This document shows, piece after piece, positions 1 through 7,374 of a DNA stretch of 23,075 nt (position 1 is its first letter; every line of letters begins with the position of its first letter). Origin of the DNA: Deltaproteobacteria bacterium (GTDB taxonomy: Bacteria; Desulfobacterota; Syntrophia; Syntrophales; UBA2210). A program made the translations under genes and the position numbers. The stretch is taken from assembly GCA_016935935.1 (NCBI GenBank), contig JAFGPZ010000266.1, positions 1 to 23,075 on the forward strand, in the 5' to 3' direction. The notes beneath the pieces were generated by a model. That model searched no databases. It was not told where the DNA came from and saw nothing but the letters and a program-made list of their open reading frames with translations.

Positions 1-96
1 TTTCTTCACAGCCTCGGCTGGAAGCACAAGACCTCTCTCAAAGATGGACTTCGTCTGACTTACCAGGATTTTCTAAGAACCAAAGAAACAAAATAG
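1..96 (+). CDS. fcl: GDP-L-fucose synthase, C-terminal end (partial)
   Basis: Frame 1 is open from the window edge to a TAG at 94-96 and encodes 31 residues containing [20 protein letters not shown]. This matches the usual C-terminus of GDP-L-fucose synthase (GDP-4-keto-6-deoxymannose epimerase/reductase), where a 'LGW..K.SL..GL..TY..FL' block ends the protein. The family makes GDP-L-fucose in the cytoplasm, which would make fucose a candidate sugar of this glycan. The last codons (TKETK) already lie in the 9-nt minisatellite that starts at about 78, so the array supplies the end of the protein and its stop codon. Another extended SDR nucleotide-sugar enzyme is possible because only the tail is visible. 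Confidence 0.7.
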   Translation, partial: FLHSLGWKHKTSLKDGLRLTYQDFLRTKETK

Positions 97-194
97 ACCT
101 GAAAAACTAGGTAAACCAGAGGAACCAAATAATCCAGATAAACTAAAGAAACAAGACAGACCAGATAAACCAGATAGACCAGATAGACGAGAGA
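78..194. repeat. 9-nt tandem repeat (minisatellite), about 13 units
   Basis: From 78 to 194 the sequence divides cleanly into 13 consecutive 9-mers with consensus near RACCAGATA (examples: AACCAAATA, ATCCAGATA, GACCAGATA, AACCAGATA). The units at 159-185 are the most uniform and the first five or six the most diverged. The array overlaps the last six codons of the upstream fcl-like gene and ends before the galE-type remnant. The same unit type recurs at 16099-16143 inside a coding region. Confidence 0.85.
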
Positions 195-243
195 ATACGC
201 AATTATTTATGGCTGACCCCAGGCTCCAAAACTCTACCCAGAG

Positions 244-372
244 CCCGCTTCGGTAGCTTCATCAGGAAACCCAAAGTGTTTTAAACTGGAAGACCGAATT
301 CAACAAGCTCGATCAGATCATCGAAACAGCATGGAACTGCGGAACCCCAGCTGGAAGCGGAAAGGATATTGA
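244..372 (+). pseudogene. Remnant of a UDP-glucose 4-epimerase (galE-type) 3' end, frameshifted
   Basis: Three consecutive reading-frame blocks read together as the C-terminus of a GalE-type epimerase. Frame 1 at 244-273 gives PASVASSGNPK. Frame 2 at 275-337 gives SVLNWKTEFNKL followed by DQIIETAWN. Frame 1 at 340-369 gives RNPSWKRKGY, then TGA at 370-372. GalE proteins typically end with '(R)RPGDPA.LVASS..K...VLgW......L..II..AW.W......GY'. The two frame changes and the absence of the upstream ~280 codons mark it as a remnant. Its final codons (AAA GGA) now act as the likely ribosome-binding site of the next gene. It is not the N-terminal extension of that gene, because the remnant ends with a stop in a different frame. 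Confidence 0.65.
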
Positions 373-374
373 TA

Positions 375-1307
375 ATGAAAATTCTGGTGCTTGGGGGAAA
401 CGGATTTATCGGGTCACATCTGGTTGAACGCCTTTTACGAGAAGGGCATGACATGCGGGTATTCGACCGCAACCCAGAGAGATACCGAAAGCCGCTGGCC
501 GGTGTAAAGTATGATCTGCAGGATTTTGGTAACCGCGCCGCCCTCGCATCCGCTTTGGAAAATGTCGATATGGTTTTCCACCTGATCAGCACAACAACCC
601 CTAAAACTTCCAATGACGACCCGGAGTTTGATGTGACTTCTAATCTGGTCGAGACGGTTTCCTTGCTGAAATTGTGCGTAGAGAAAAGAGTAAGAAAGCT
701 CATTTATCTCTCCAGCGGTGGCGCTGTCTATGGAATACCATCTTGTTTGCCCGTGCATGAAGATGATCCTAAGAATCCGCAATCGTCATATGGGATCATG
801 AAACTAACGGTTGAAAAATACATTGAACTCTTCAACCGCCTGTATGGCCTGGACTATGCCATTATCAGACCATCCAACCCGTACGGTGAAAGACAAAATC
901 CCTTTGCCGATCAGGGGGTGATAGCCGTGTTTCTCGGACAAATAGCCAGAAGAAAACCTATCGACATCTGGGGAGACGGCAATGCGGCAAAGGATTATAT
1001 CTACATTGAAGATTTAGTCGACGGCATCTGCCGAGCGGCATTTCGGAACACTGAAAACCGCATTTTCAACCTCGGGAGCGGTGCGGCAACTAGCATCAAC
1101 AGCATTGTTGCGACGATCAAGGAGTTGACGAATGCTCCTCTGTGTGTGAATTACAATGGCGTGAAACAGTTTGATGTCCCGAATATCTACTTGGAAATCA
1201 GCCGTGCACGAAATGAATTGAACTGGAACCCCAAAACGTCTCTGAAAGAAGGGGTTTCGAGGGCATGGAAATTTGTTAAAGGGCTCGAAGAGCAAAGAGA
1301 TTTCTGA
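375..1307 (+). CDS. NAD-dependent epimerase/dehydratase (extended SDR, UDP-glucose 4-epimerase-like)
   Basis: 310-residue extended short-chain dehydrogenase with the N-terminal NAD-binding GGNGFIG (residues 7-13), the SSGGAVYG segment (about 113-120) with catalytic serine, and the YxxxK pair Tyr139/Lys143. It probably epimerises or dehydrates a nucleotide-linked sugar in the cytoplasm. A C-terminal ELNWNPKTSLKEGV block is complete, and the length is normal for the family. I choose ATG at 375 rather than the in-frame TTG at 369: GGAAAGGA at 359-366 is well spaced for 375, and residue 2 onward matches typical family starts. The next gene begins about 40 nt downstream. Substrate cannot be told from sequence alone; UDP-GlcNAc, UDP-Gal or UDP-GalNAc type epimerase, or a GDP-rhamnose-like enzyme, are all possible. 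Confidence 0.85.
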   Translation: MKILVLGGNGFIGSHLVERLLREGHDMRVFDRNPERYRKPLAGVKYDLQDFGNRAALASALENVDMVFHLISTTTPKTSNDDPEFDVTSNLVETVSLLKLCVEKRVRKLIYLSSGGAVYGIPSCLPVHEDDPKNPQSSYGIMKLTVEKYIELFNRLYGLDYAIIRPSNPYGERQNPFADQGVIAVFLGQIARRKPIDIWGDGNAAKDYIYIEDLVDGICRAAFRNTENRIFNLGSGAATSINSIVATIKELTNAPLCVNYNGVKQFDVPNIYLEISRARNELNWNPKTSLKEGVSRAWKFVKGLEEQRDF

Positions 1308-1345
1308 AATTTTGGTATGAAATTTACTGAACGGGGATATTAGGT

Positions 1346-2497
1346 TTGTTGCATCATCAAGTGTTGCAGTTTGTGGAGTGCTGGCTTCCGCAATCCATGG
1401 TTTGGATGCATGAGCAGTTGCTGAATCTACCGCCCCAATTCGTTCCTCATGTTACGTGCAATGAAAGAGCGAATGTAGATCAGTTTGCGATGAACAACAT
1501 CCATCTCACGAATCAACACCCGCTTATTTCAAGACTACGAAAGATCATTGCTTACCGTCTGGGGGGCATACCGTTTGACTTTTGTGCAGAAAATCTCGCG
1601 AAACACATAGGCGCGTCGCTGATACATTCACACTTCGGCAATGTGGCATGGATGAATCTCCGAACGGCTTCCAGACTCATGGTTCCTCACCTCGTCAGCT
1701 TCTATGGGTTTGACGTGCGTTCCTTGCCGACCAGGGACCCTGTTTGGAGAAAGCGCTATCGACGCCTGTTTTCCGAAGTTGAGTTGGTGCTGGCGATGGG
1801 GCCCAACATGGCCTGGGAGCTAGAGACGCTGGGCTGTGGTGCTCGAAAAATAAGAATTCATCATCTTGGCGTGGATTTGACGCATCTGCCCTTTAGGCCT
1901 CGACACCCCCACGCCAACCAGCCTTTGCGGATATTAATGGCGGGAACATTCAAAGAGAAAAAGGGAATTCCGTGTGCGCTTGAAGCTTTACATAAACTCA
2001 GAGGTCATGTTGACTTGGAAATTACCATTATCGGTGACGCCACTGATGATTACAGAGATCAGTTGGAGAAAAAAAGGATCATTGATACGGTACGCAGATT
2101 AAAGCTCGAATCGATAGTTAAGCTCCTTGGTTATCAGCCGTATAGCATTCTGATCAAAGAAGCGTACAGTCATGACATATTTTTAGCTCCCAGCTTGACC
2201 GCTAATGACGGCGATAAGGAAGGTATCCCCATGACTATCGTTGAGATGGCGGCCAGCGGTATGCCGATTGTCAGCACCGTCCACGCTGATATTCCGGAAA
2301 TCATTCAGCACGGTATAACCGGCTGGCTGGCCAAGGAGAACTGCGTCGACGAGCTTGTCACCTGCCTTCAGTTTGTGATTTCAAATCCTGAGAAGTGGTT
2401 GCCTGCGCTGAAAGCGGGGCGAGAGCATATAGAAAAGCAATTTGATGCATATAAACAGGGAATTAGACTTGGTGACATTTATCAACAGTTGATTTGA
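1346..2497 (+). CDS. Glycosyltransferase, GT4 family (WcaL/colanic-acid type)
   Basis: 383-residue GT-B fold protein. The N-terminal half has HSHFGNVAW and LVSFYGFDV, typical of colanic-acid-type GT4 enzymes. The C-terminal nucleotide-binding half starts with ILMAGTFKEKKG (about residue 198) and carries the donor-binding EGIPMTIVEMAASGMPIVST region with the E-x7-E arrangement. It should transfer a sugar from a nucleotide donor to the growing lipid-linked unit at the cytoplasmic face. No ATG is available near the front: the frame opens after TGA at 1328-1330, and TTG codons at 1346 and 1349 follow a GGGGAT stretch. Homologous starts of the type 'VLHFVDRWLP' match the residues right after these TTGs, so the N-terminus appears complete. 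It abuts the next gene with no gap. Confidence 0.82.
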   Translation: MLHHQVLQFVECWLPQSMVWMHEQLLNLPPQFVPHVTCNERANVDQFAMNNIHLTNQHPLISRLRKIIAYRLGGIPFDFCAENLAKHIGASLIHSHFGNVAWMNLRTASRLMVPHLVSFYGFDVRSLPTRDPVWRKRYRRLFSEVELVLAMGPNMAWELETLGCGARKIRIHHLGVDLTHLPFRPRHPHANQPLRILMAGTFKEKKGIPCALEALHKLRGHVDLEITIIGDATDDYRDQLEKKRIIDTVRRLKLESIVKLLGYQPYSILIKEAYSHDIFLAPSLTANDGDKEGIPMTIVEMAASGMPIVSTVHADIPEIIQHGITGWLAKENCVDELVTCLQFVISNPEKWLPALKAGREHIEKQFDAYKQGIRLGDIYQQLI

Positions 2498-3196
2498 ATG
2501 GAAATGAATCCATCTGAATTACATACAAACAAAAGGCATCATAATTGGTTAATATATAGAAACTATGACCGATTTCTGAAAAAGTCTGGTAACCATTGTA
2601 AAGGGATCCTTTATGATCTTGGCTGCGGCGAGTCGCCCTATAAGGATTTTTTTCTCCAACACGCTAATCAATATATAGGTGTGGATTGGTCAAGCAGCAT
2701 TCATAATACAAAAGCGGATATTAACGCAGACCTGAACAAAAGGCTACCTATCTCTTCAGAAGTTGCTGATACGGTTGTCTCATTTTCCGTTTTGGAGCAT
2801 CTTTGCGAGCCCCAACAAATGATAAATGAAGCATTCCGTATTCTTAAACGTGAGGGATGGATAATTCTGCACGTGCCGTGGCAATGGTGGATTCATGAAG
2901 CGCCGCATGACTATTTCCGATATACCCCTTATGGGTTGAAATATATTTTTGAAAAGGCCGGATTTGTAGATGTGCGTGTAGAACCGGTGTGTGGGTTTTT
3001 CTCCATGATGATTTTGAAACTCAATTACTTCAGCTTGCGTTTGGTCCGTGGGCTATTCCTTCTGCGAGGGGCCGTGAAGGTTATGCTGATTCCGCTTTGG
3101 TATATAGGCCAGTACATTGCTCCTTGGCTGGACAGACTGGACCGAAATTGGCTCCTCGAAGCAGCTGGTTACAACGTCACTGCGAGAAAGCCATAA
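2498..3196 (+). CDS. Class I SAM-dependent methyltransferase (Methyltransf_11 type)
   Basis: 232-residue protein with SAM-binding motif I YDLGCGE at residues 39-45, the acidic ribose-binding GVDWSS, and SFSVLEHLCEP as motif IV, followed by an ILKREGWIILHVP strand typical of type 11 methyltransferases. It lies in a polysaccharide operon and starts directly at the nucleotide after the preceding gene's TGA, so the two are probably translationally coupled. Likely role is O- or N-methylation of a sugar or of a chain end; this is inferred from context. ATG codons at 2498 and 2504 are both possible starts, neither with a strong Shine-Dalgarno sequence. The tail after residue 170 is hydrophobic (repeated LLRG and IPLWYIG stretches) and may associate with the membrane. 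Confidence 0.82.
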   Translation: MEMNPSELHTNKRHHNWLIYRNYDRFLKKSGNHCKGILYDLGCGESPYKDFFLQHANQYIGVDWSSSIHNTKADINADLNKRLPISSEVADTVVSFSVLEHLCEPQQMINEAFRILKREGWIILHVPWQWWIHEAPHDYFRYTPYGLKYIFEKAGFVDVRVEPVCGFFSMMILKLNYFSLRLVRGLFLLRGAVKVMLIPLWYIGQYIAPWLDRLDRNWLLEAAGYNVTARKP

Positions 3197-3272
3197 TACC
3201 GCGCGCCTGTTAGAATGCTGAAGCCTTGTCATTTTGAACGAAGGCGCTTAGGCTCGGGCAAATGAACCCACT

Positions 3273-3415
3273 CCCCGGGCTAAAGCCCGGGGTTTCAGGC
3301 TTGTGGCACGCCTGGCATGACCTTTGACCATGCCAGACATGCCGGAAAAGGCCTCCGCTTCGCTCCGAACGGATGCCATTCATCCCCAGGCTTAAAGCCT
3401 GGGGTTTTCTGGCAT
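3273..3415. repeat. REP-like hairpin cluster between methyltransferase and wzx
   Basis: The 337-nt gap 3197-3533 has no convincing gene. It holds three strong inverted repeats. Hairpin A (3273-3292) is CCCCGGGCTAAAGCCCGGGG. Hairpin B pairs CTGGCATG (3312-3319) with CATGCCAG (3329-3336). Hairpin C pairs CCCCAGGCTT (3384-3393) with AAGCCTGGGG (3395-3404), enclosed by an outer ATGCCA (3373-3378) / TGGCAT (3410-3415) pair. A and C are the same kind of element in the same orientation, both followed by GGTTT and a TGGCA-like segment. Palindromes of this form are dispersed intergenic elements in many genomes (REP-like, from general knowledge). C is followed by TTTTCT, so it could also act as a terminator. 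The rest of the gap (3197-3272 and 3416-3533) shows nothing further that I recognise. Confidence 0.75.
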
Positions 3416-3533
3416 GGCTTATAAATCTACTCATCACCGGAAGAATTTAAGAGGGAAATCTTATTAAGAGAAATTTTCGATTCGGCAACAAGGACTCAGA
3501 GAGTATCGAGACTTATAAAAGAGATCACTGTAA

Positions 3534-4973
3534 ATGACTCTGAAGCAAAAAGCGGTTTCCGGTATTAAATGGACTGGCGTCTCCATGGCAGTGGTGACGG
3601 CTCTACAGTTTATCACCCTGGCAGTGCTGGCACGGTATCTTGCGCCATTCGATTTCGGCTTGATGGGCATGATCATGGTCGTCATGGGCTTTGCCCAGGC
3701 CTTTGCCGACATGGGCATTTCCAATGCTATCATCCATCGCCAGGATGCCACACGAGACCAACTCTCCAGCCTCTACTGGCTGAATATGCTGGTGGGCGTC
3801 CTCGTCTTCTGCATTATTTGGGCGTCCACGCCCCTTGTCGTCATCTTCTATCGGGAGCCACGCCTGTACGATCTGCTCCATATCACGGCCGTCATATTCT
3901 TGATCACGCCTGTAGCGCAGCAGTTTCAGATCCTTTTACAGAAGAATCTGAATTTTAACGGGTTGGCCAAAATAGAGATGGCGACGGCGCTTGTCAATTC
4001 GACGGTTTCGATTGGCGCCGGTATGGCATCCCTGGGTGTTTATGCTCTGGTGTACGGGCAGTTGGCTGGAACAATCGCTCGGGTTGCGCTGCTGTGTGGC
4101 GTGGGGTGGCGCGACTGGCATCCGTCTCTGCATTTTTCAAGGAGGGATCTTAAAGGCTACGTGAGTTTCGGCCTGTATCAGATGGGAGAACGGACTGTCA
4201 ATTATCTCAGTGCGCATATGGATTATATCATAATCGGCCGCTTTCTAGGTCCTGCAGCGTTAGGATTCTATACGCTCGCCTACCAATTGGTGACATTCCC
4301 GCTGACGAAAGTGAATCCCGTAATAACGAAAGTCATATTCCCGGTATTCTCAATCATCCAAAACGATAACGAAAGTTTTCGCAAGGGCTACGTCAGGGTG
4401 ATCAATTACATTGCATTCATTACATTTCCGATGCTGATCGGGCTGTTCATTGTCGCGCCCGAATTCATCATATTGTTATTTGGCGAAAGGTGGGTGGCGT
4501 CCGCATTCGTCCTACAAATCCTTTGTATGGTGGGTCTTTTTAAATCGCTAGGTAATCCGGTGGGTGCCGTTTTACTGGCCAAAGGGCGTGCGGACATAGG
4601 CTTCTACTGGAATGTTTTCATCATGATCATCGTCGGCGTTGCCGTAATAATCGGCGTGAACTGGGGGATCAATGGAGTTGCCATCGCTATCCTCCTGCTG
4701 CAGATTCCGCTTTTCTTAATCATCCAGCCTATTGTTAACAGGTTAATCGATCTGAAAATGATTCAATATTTGAAGCCTTTGTTCACACCGCTGGTTTGCT
4801 CGCTTGCCATGCTGGCGGGCATTTTTTTGGTGAAAAGAGTTGTCGTGGAAAGCGATGCACAGCGTGTTTTCGCAATATCGGTTACGGTGGGCGTCCTCAT
4901 CTATACGGCCGCTTTGTACATTAAAGACAAAAACTCGTTTTGGGAAGTGGTCTCGCTAATCAAGGGAAACTGA
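3534..4973 (+). CDS. wzx: Wzx-type polysaccharide flippase (MOP superfamily, WzxC-like)
   Basis: 479 residues, very hydrophobic, with about twelve to fourteen membrane segments. The start MTLKQKAVSGIKWTG, then LAVLARYLAPFDFGLMGMI and an ADMGISNAIIHRQD segment, are hallmarks of the Polysacc_synt_3 / WzxC branch of the MOP superfamily. The product would flip the undecaprenyl-diphosphate-linked repeat unit across the inner membrane. Length matches the family (about 470-500). ATG 3534 is preceded by GAGAT at moderate distance. The next gene starts one base after its stop, so they are co-transcribed. Its presence together with a Wzy-like polymerase marks the locus as Wzx/Wzy-dependent rather than ABC-transporter dependent. 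The gene symbol is by family only. Confidence 0.9.
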   Translation: MTLKQKAVSGIKWTGVSMAVVTALQFITLAVLARYLAPFDFGLMGMIMVVMGFAQAFADMGISNAIIHRQDATRDQLSSLYWLNMLVGVLVFCIIWASTPLVVIFYREPRLYDLLHITAVIFLITPVAQQFQILLQKNLNFNGLAKIEMATALVNSTVSIGAGMASLGVYALVYGQLAGTIARVALLCGVGWRDWHPSLHFSRRDLKGYVSFGLYQMGERTVNYLSAHMDYIIIGRFLGPAALGFYTLAYQLVTFPLTKVNPVITKVIFPVFSIIQNDNESFRKGYVRVINYIAFITFPMLIGLFIVAPEFIILLFGERWVASAFVLQILCMVGLFKSLGNPVGAVLLAKGRADIGFYWNVFIMIIVGVAVIIGVNWGINGVAIAILLLQIPLFLIIQPIVNRLIDLKMIQYLKPLFTPLVCSLAMLAGIFLVKRVVVESDAQRVFAISVTVGVLIYTAALYIKDKNSFWEVVSLIKGN

Positions 4974-4974
4974 T

Positions 4975-6756
4975 ATGCCTGGCCTGATCGGATATTCGAA
5001 TAAGTTCCACAAATATGACAACGCCATGCTTCTGAAGATGCAGCAACTTTTGAAGTACGATGACAGGGTGATGGATGACGGCTTATATGCCGATGAGCTC
5101 ATTTGCGCATCGCGAACCCACCTAGGCATTATAAAGCAAGGTAGGCAACCTTTTGCTGTGAATGACGGGCTGTATGCCTGGTTGGAGGGAGAGTTTTACA
5201 ATCGGGCGGAGCTCGAGGCCAAGCATCAAGTTCGCGCTGAAAACGACTGCGAACTTCTGGCGAAGGTTTACGCCAGGACCGCATCCTTTAGTTTTCTGCG
5301 CGATGTGGATGGGTATTTTGCGGCGGTCGTTTATGACCAACCGCAGGGAGTAATCTACTTGATGACCGACCGCTACGGGTTCAAGCCTCTGTATTGGGGT
5401 TGCACGGGGAGCGATTTGGTCTGGTCTTCTGAACTCAAAGGTTTTTTGGGCCATGTGGACTTTAGGATTAAGATCGACCCTGTCGCTGTAGAACGATTCT
5501 TCGATGTCGGCTACCTGCTCCAAAATAGGACATGGTTTGACGGCGTCGAACTGATGTCGCCGGCTTCTGTGCTTGCCTTTCGTATGGCGGATTCGAGGAT
5601 TGATGTGTCTCATTACTGGTCATGGAACGAGATCGAGCCATTTGTCGGGACACTTCGGGAAGACGAGCTTGTCGAAGAATTGGGCGGTTTGTTTGAGCAG
5701 GCGGTGCGTGATCGCGTCAAGAAAGACGAGAAGGTAGGCATCACATTGAGCGGCGGGCTGGATTCCCGCGCCATTCTGGCAGCGGTTCCCTGCGATTTCA
5801 GACCACTGCATGCCTTTACCTTCGGTCAGGAAGGATGCGACGAAATCACCATTGCTGAGAAGGCCGCGACTATAAAAAGAGCGACGCATCATGCTCTTTT
5901 GCTTGGACCGGGCAACTGGCTCAACCCAAGAATATCGGGCGTTTGGAAAACGGATGGCATGCTCAATGTCCTGCATATGCACGGCATTGAGTTTTGCAGC
6001 CATTATAAGAACTACGTTGATATCATCATCAACGGTTTTGCGGGTGATCTTGTTCTTGGAGGCTCTTACTTAAAGCGGCGTCGGTATGTGGACAAAAGAA
6101 TCGATCCCGAGATCGCACAAGATATCATGCAGGCAAAGTCACAGATCGATGCGCCGACAGACTATGGAATAGATAAAATTGATCCCTACTTTTTAGACAA
6201 CCGTGTCCGCCGATTTACCAACACCGGATTAATCTATCTGGGGAAGTGGGTGGAGACCCGGCAGCCCTTTTTCTCAAATGCACTTATTGAGATCATTTAT
6301 TCCCTGCCGGATGTGCTGCGATATAAAAGCCGTCTTTACAACCGTCTTCTGCTTTCCCGCTTTCCGGAATACTTTAGGGACATTCCCTATCAGAAGACGC
6401 GGCTGCCGATCGGCTGCACCGGATGGACAGGCCGCCTGCTAGGTTATAAAAACCGAGTTGCAGGCAGGCTCATGCACAAAGCGCAACAGATGGGCTTTAA
6501 GACAAAACACGTTCGTCATTTCACCGACTACGCTGCATGGATCAGACACGACCCCGCACGATCGTTTTTTCAAAAAGTCTTATCGGATAAAAAAGCCCTC
6601 TATCCTAACTTTGTTGAAAGAACCAACATACTCAACCGCCTGCAAGAACATTTGCAAAACAAAGCCAACCGCGAGAATGAAATCTGCTTGGCGCTGACTT
6701 TTGAGATATGGTTGCAGCAGATTATTAATGGACGGTATCGCGATGGTCTGTCATAA
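4975..6756 (+). CDS. Asparagine synthase-like protein lacking the glutaminase cysteine
   Basis: 593 residues with the two-domain layout of AsnB: an N-terminal Ntn-amidotransferase-like domain (about 1-190) and a C-terminal ATP-pyrophosphatase domain with SGGLDS at residues 259-264. The mature N-terminal Cys of active glutaminases (MCG..G) is replaced: the protein begins MPGLIGY. The usual NGE.YN motif reads EGEFYN, and ARDR.G.KPLY reads TDRYGFKPLY. By family knowledge it should be unable to hydrolyse glutamine, so it would need free ammonia, an amine acceptor or a partner. Its context suggests amide or amine modification of a sugar acid, which is inference. ATG 4975 follows AAGGGA with good spacing, and the next residues match the family N-terminus, so the Cys is not lost through a wrong start call. 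Confidence 0.82.
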   Translation: MPGLIGYSNKFHKYDNAMLLKMQQLLKYDDRVMDDGLYADELICASRTHLGIIKQGRQPFAVNDGLYAWLEGEFYNRAELEAKHQVRAENDCELLAKVYARTASFSFLRDVDGYFAAVVYDQPQGVIYLMTDRYGFKPLYWGCTGSDLVWSSELKGFLGHVDFRIKIDPVAVERFFDVGYLLQNRTWFDGVELMSPASVLAFRMADSRIDVSHYWSWNEIEPFVGTLREDELVEELGGLFEQAVRDRVKKDEKVGITLSGGLDSRAILAAVPCDFRPLHAFTFGQEGCDEITIAEKAATIKRATHHALLLGPGNWLNPRISGVWKTDGMLNVLHMHGIEFCSHYKNYVDIIINGFAGDLVLGGSYLKRRRYVDKRIDPEIAQDIMQAKSQIDAPTDYGIDKIDPYFLDNRVRRFTNTGLIYLGKWVETRQPFFSNALIEIIYSLPDVLRYKSRLYNRLLLSRFPEYFRDIPYQKTRLPIGCTGWTGRLLGYKNRVAGRLMHKAQQMGFKTKHVRHFTDYAAWIRHDPARSFFQKVLSDKKALYPNFVERTNILNRLQEHLQNKANRENEICLALTFEIWLQQIINGRYRDGLS

Positions 6757-6762
6757 AACAAC

Positions 6763-7356
6763 ATGGTGCGCAATATGATTAGAAGCCTACTGTTTCGGAT
6801 CACAAGAGTATTTTCCATTCTGTTCTATCTGCTGAAATTTCGGAATGTGTGGCGGTTAAAAGCCTTTCTTGAAAATCAGTCTCAACCCAATAGAACGCTT
6901 TTGGCTTTATATGAGAGTTTACTTGCCAAAACAGGAAGCTGGATAGGTTACAACGCCAAATTCAAGGGGATTCCTTGTTTTCCTCACGGCCTTTATGGAG
7001 TATTCATCTCCGGCGGTGCTACCATTGGCAAGAATGTGATAATATTTCAGCAGGTCACGATCGGTTCAAACACTTTAAATGACAGCAAGAATATAGGCAG
7101 TCCTGTGATAGGCGACAATGTATATATTGGCGCCGGCGCAAAACTTATTGGGGATATCCGCATAGGGGATAATTGCAGAATTGGTGCGAATGCCGTGGTA
7201 TATAAAAGCTTACCACCGCACTCCGTCGCCGTCCAATCACCAACTAAAATTATCGCCAAGAATAGTCTCGATAACCGTTATTACTCTAGGAAGGGCGACA
7301 AGTGGGTATTTTATAACGATGGTAAGTGGGTTGTTGATGAGAGTAAGCAAATCTAG
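6763..7356 (+). CDS. Hexapeptide-repeat (LbH) acetyltransferase, serine acetyltransferase-like
   Basis: 197 residues. A basic, partly hydrophobic N-terminal helical region (about 1-65) precedes a left-handed beta helix from about residue 80 to 165, visible as repeats such as ATIGKNVII, VTIGSN, PVIGDNVYIGAGAKLIG and IRIGDNCRIGANAVV. These are the hexapeptide signature [LIV]-G-x4 of CysE/WbbJ-type acetyltransferases using acetyl-CoA. In this setting it more likely O- or N-acetylates a sugar than serine. The start ATG 6763 is six bases after the preceding stop; ATG 6775 is an alternative and neither has a strong Shine-Dalgarno. The C-terminal 25 residues (KGDKWVFYNDGKWVV) look like an extra tail not part of the beta helix. 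Confidence 0.82.
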   Translation: MVRNMIRSLLFRITRVFSILFYLLKFRNVWRLKAFLENQSQPNRTLLALYESLLAKTGSWIGYNAKFKGIPCFPHGLYGVFISGGATIGKNVIIFQQVTIGSNTLNDSKNIGSPVIGDNVYIGAGAKLIGDIRIGDNCRIGANAVVYKSLPPHSVAVQSPTKIIAKNSLDNRYYSRKGDKWVFYNDGKWVVDESKQI

Positions 7357-7374
7357 AAACATTTGAACAGATAG

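Noticed and set aside
78..194. CRISPR array
   Set aside because: Units are 9 nt and contiguous without spacers; no cas genes are present.
369..377. TTG at 369 as start of the epimerase
   Set aside because: It lies within the stop region of the galE remnant and is too close to GGAAAGGA; ATG 375 has correct spacing and gives the normal family N-terminus.
3210..3437. Minus-strand open frame through the hairpin region
   Set aside because: It is made of the palindromic repeats themselves and has no protein-like features.
5122..5613. Long open frame on the minus strand within the asparagine-synthase-like gene
   Set aside because: It shadows a gene with clear domain motifs on the plus strand, and its translation shows no recognisable motif.
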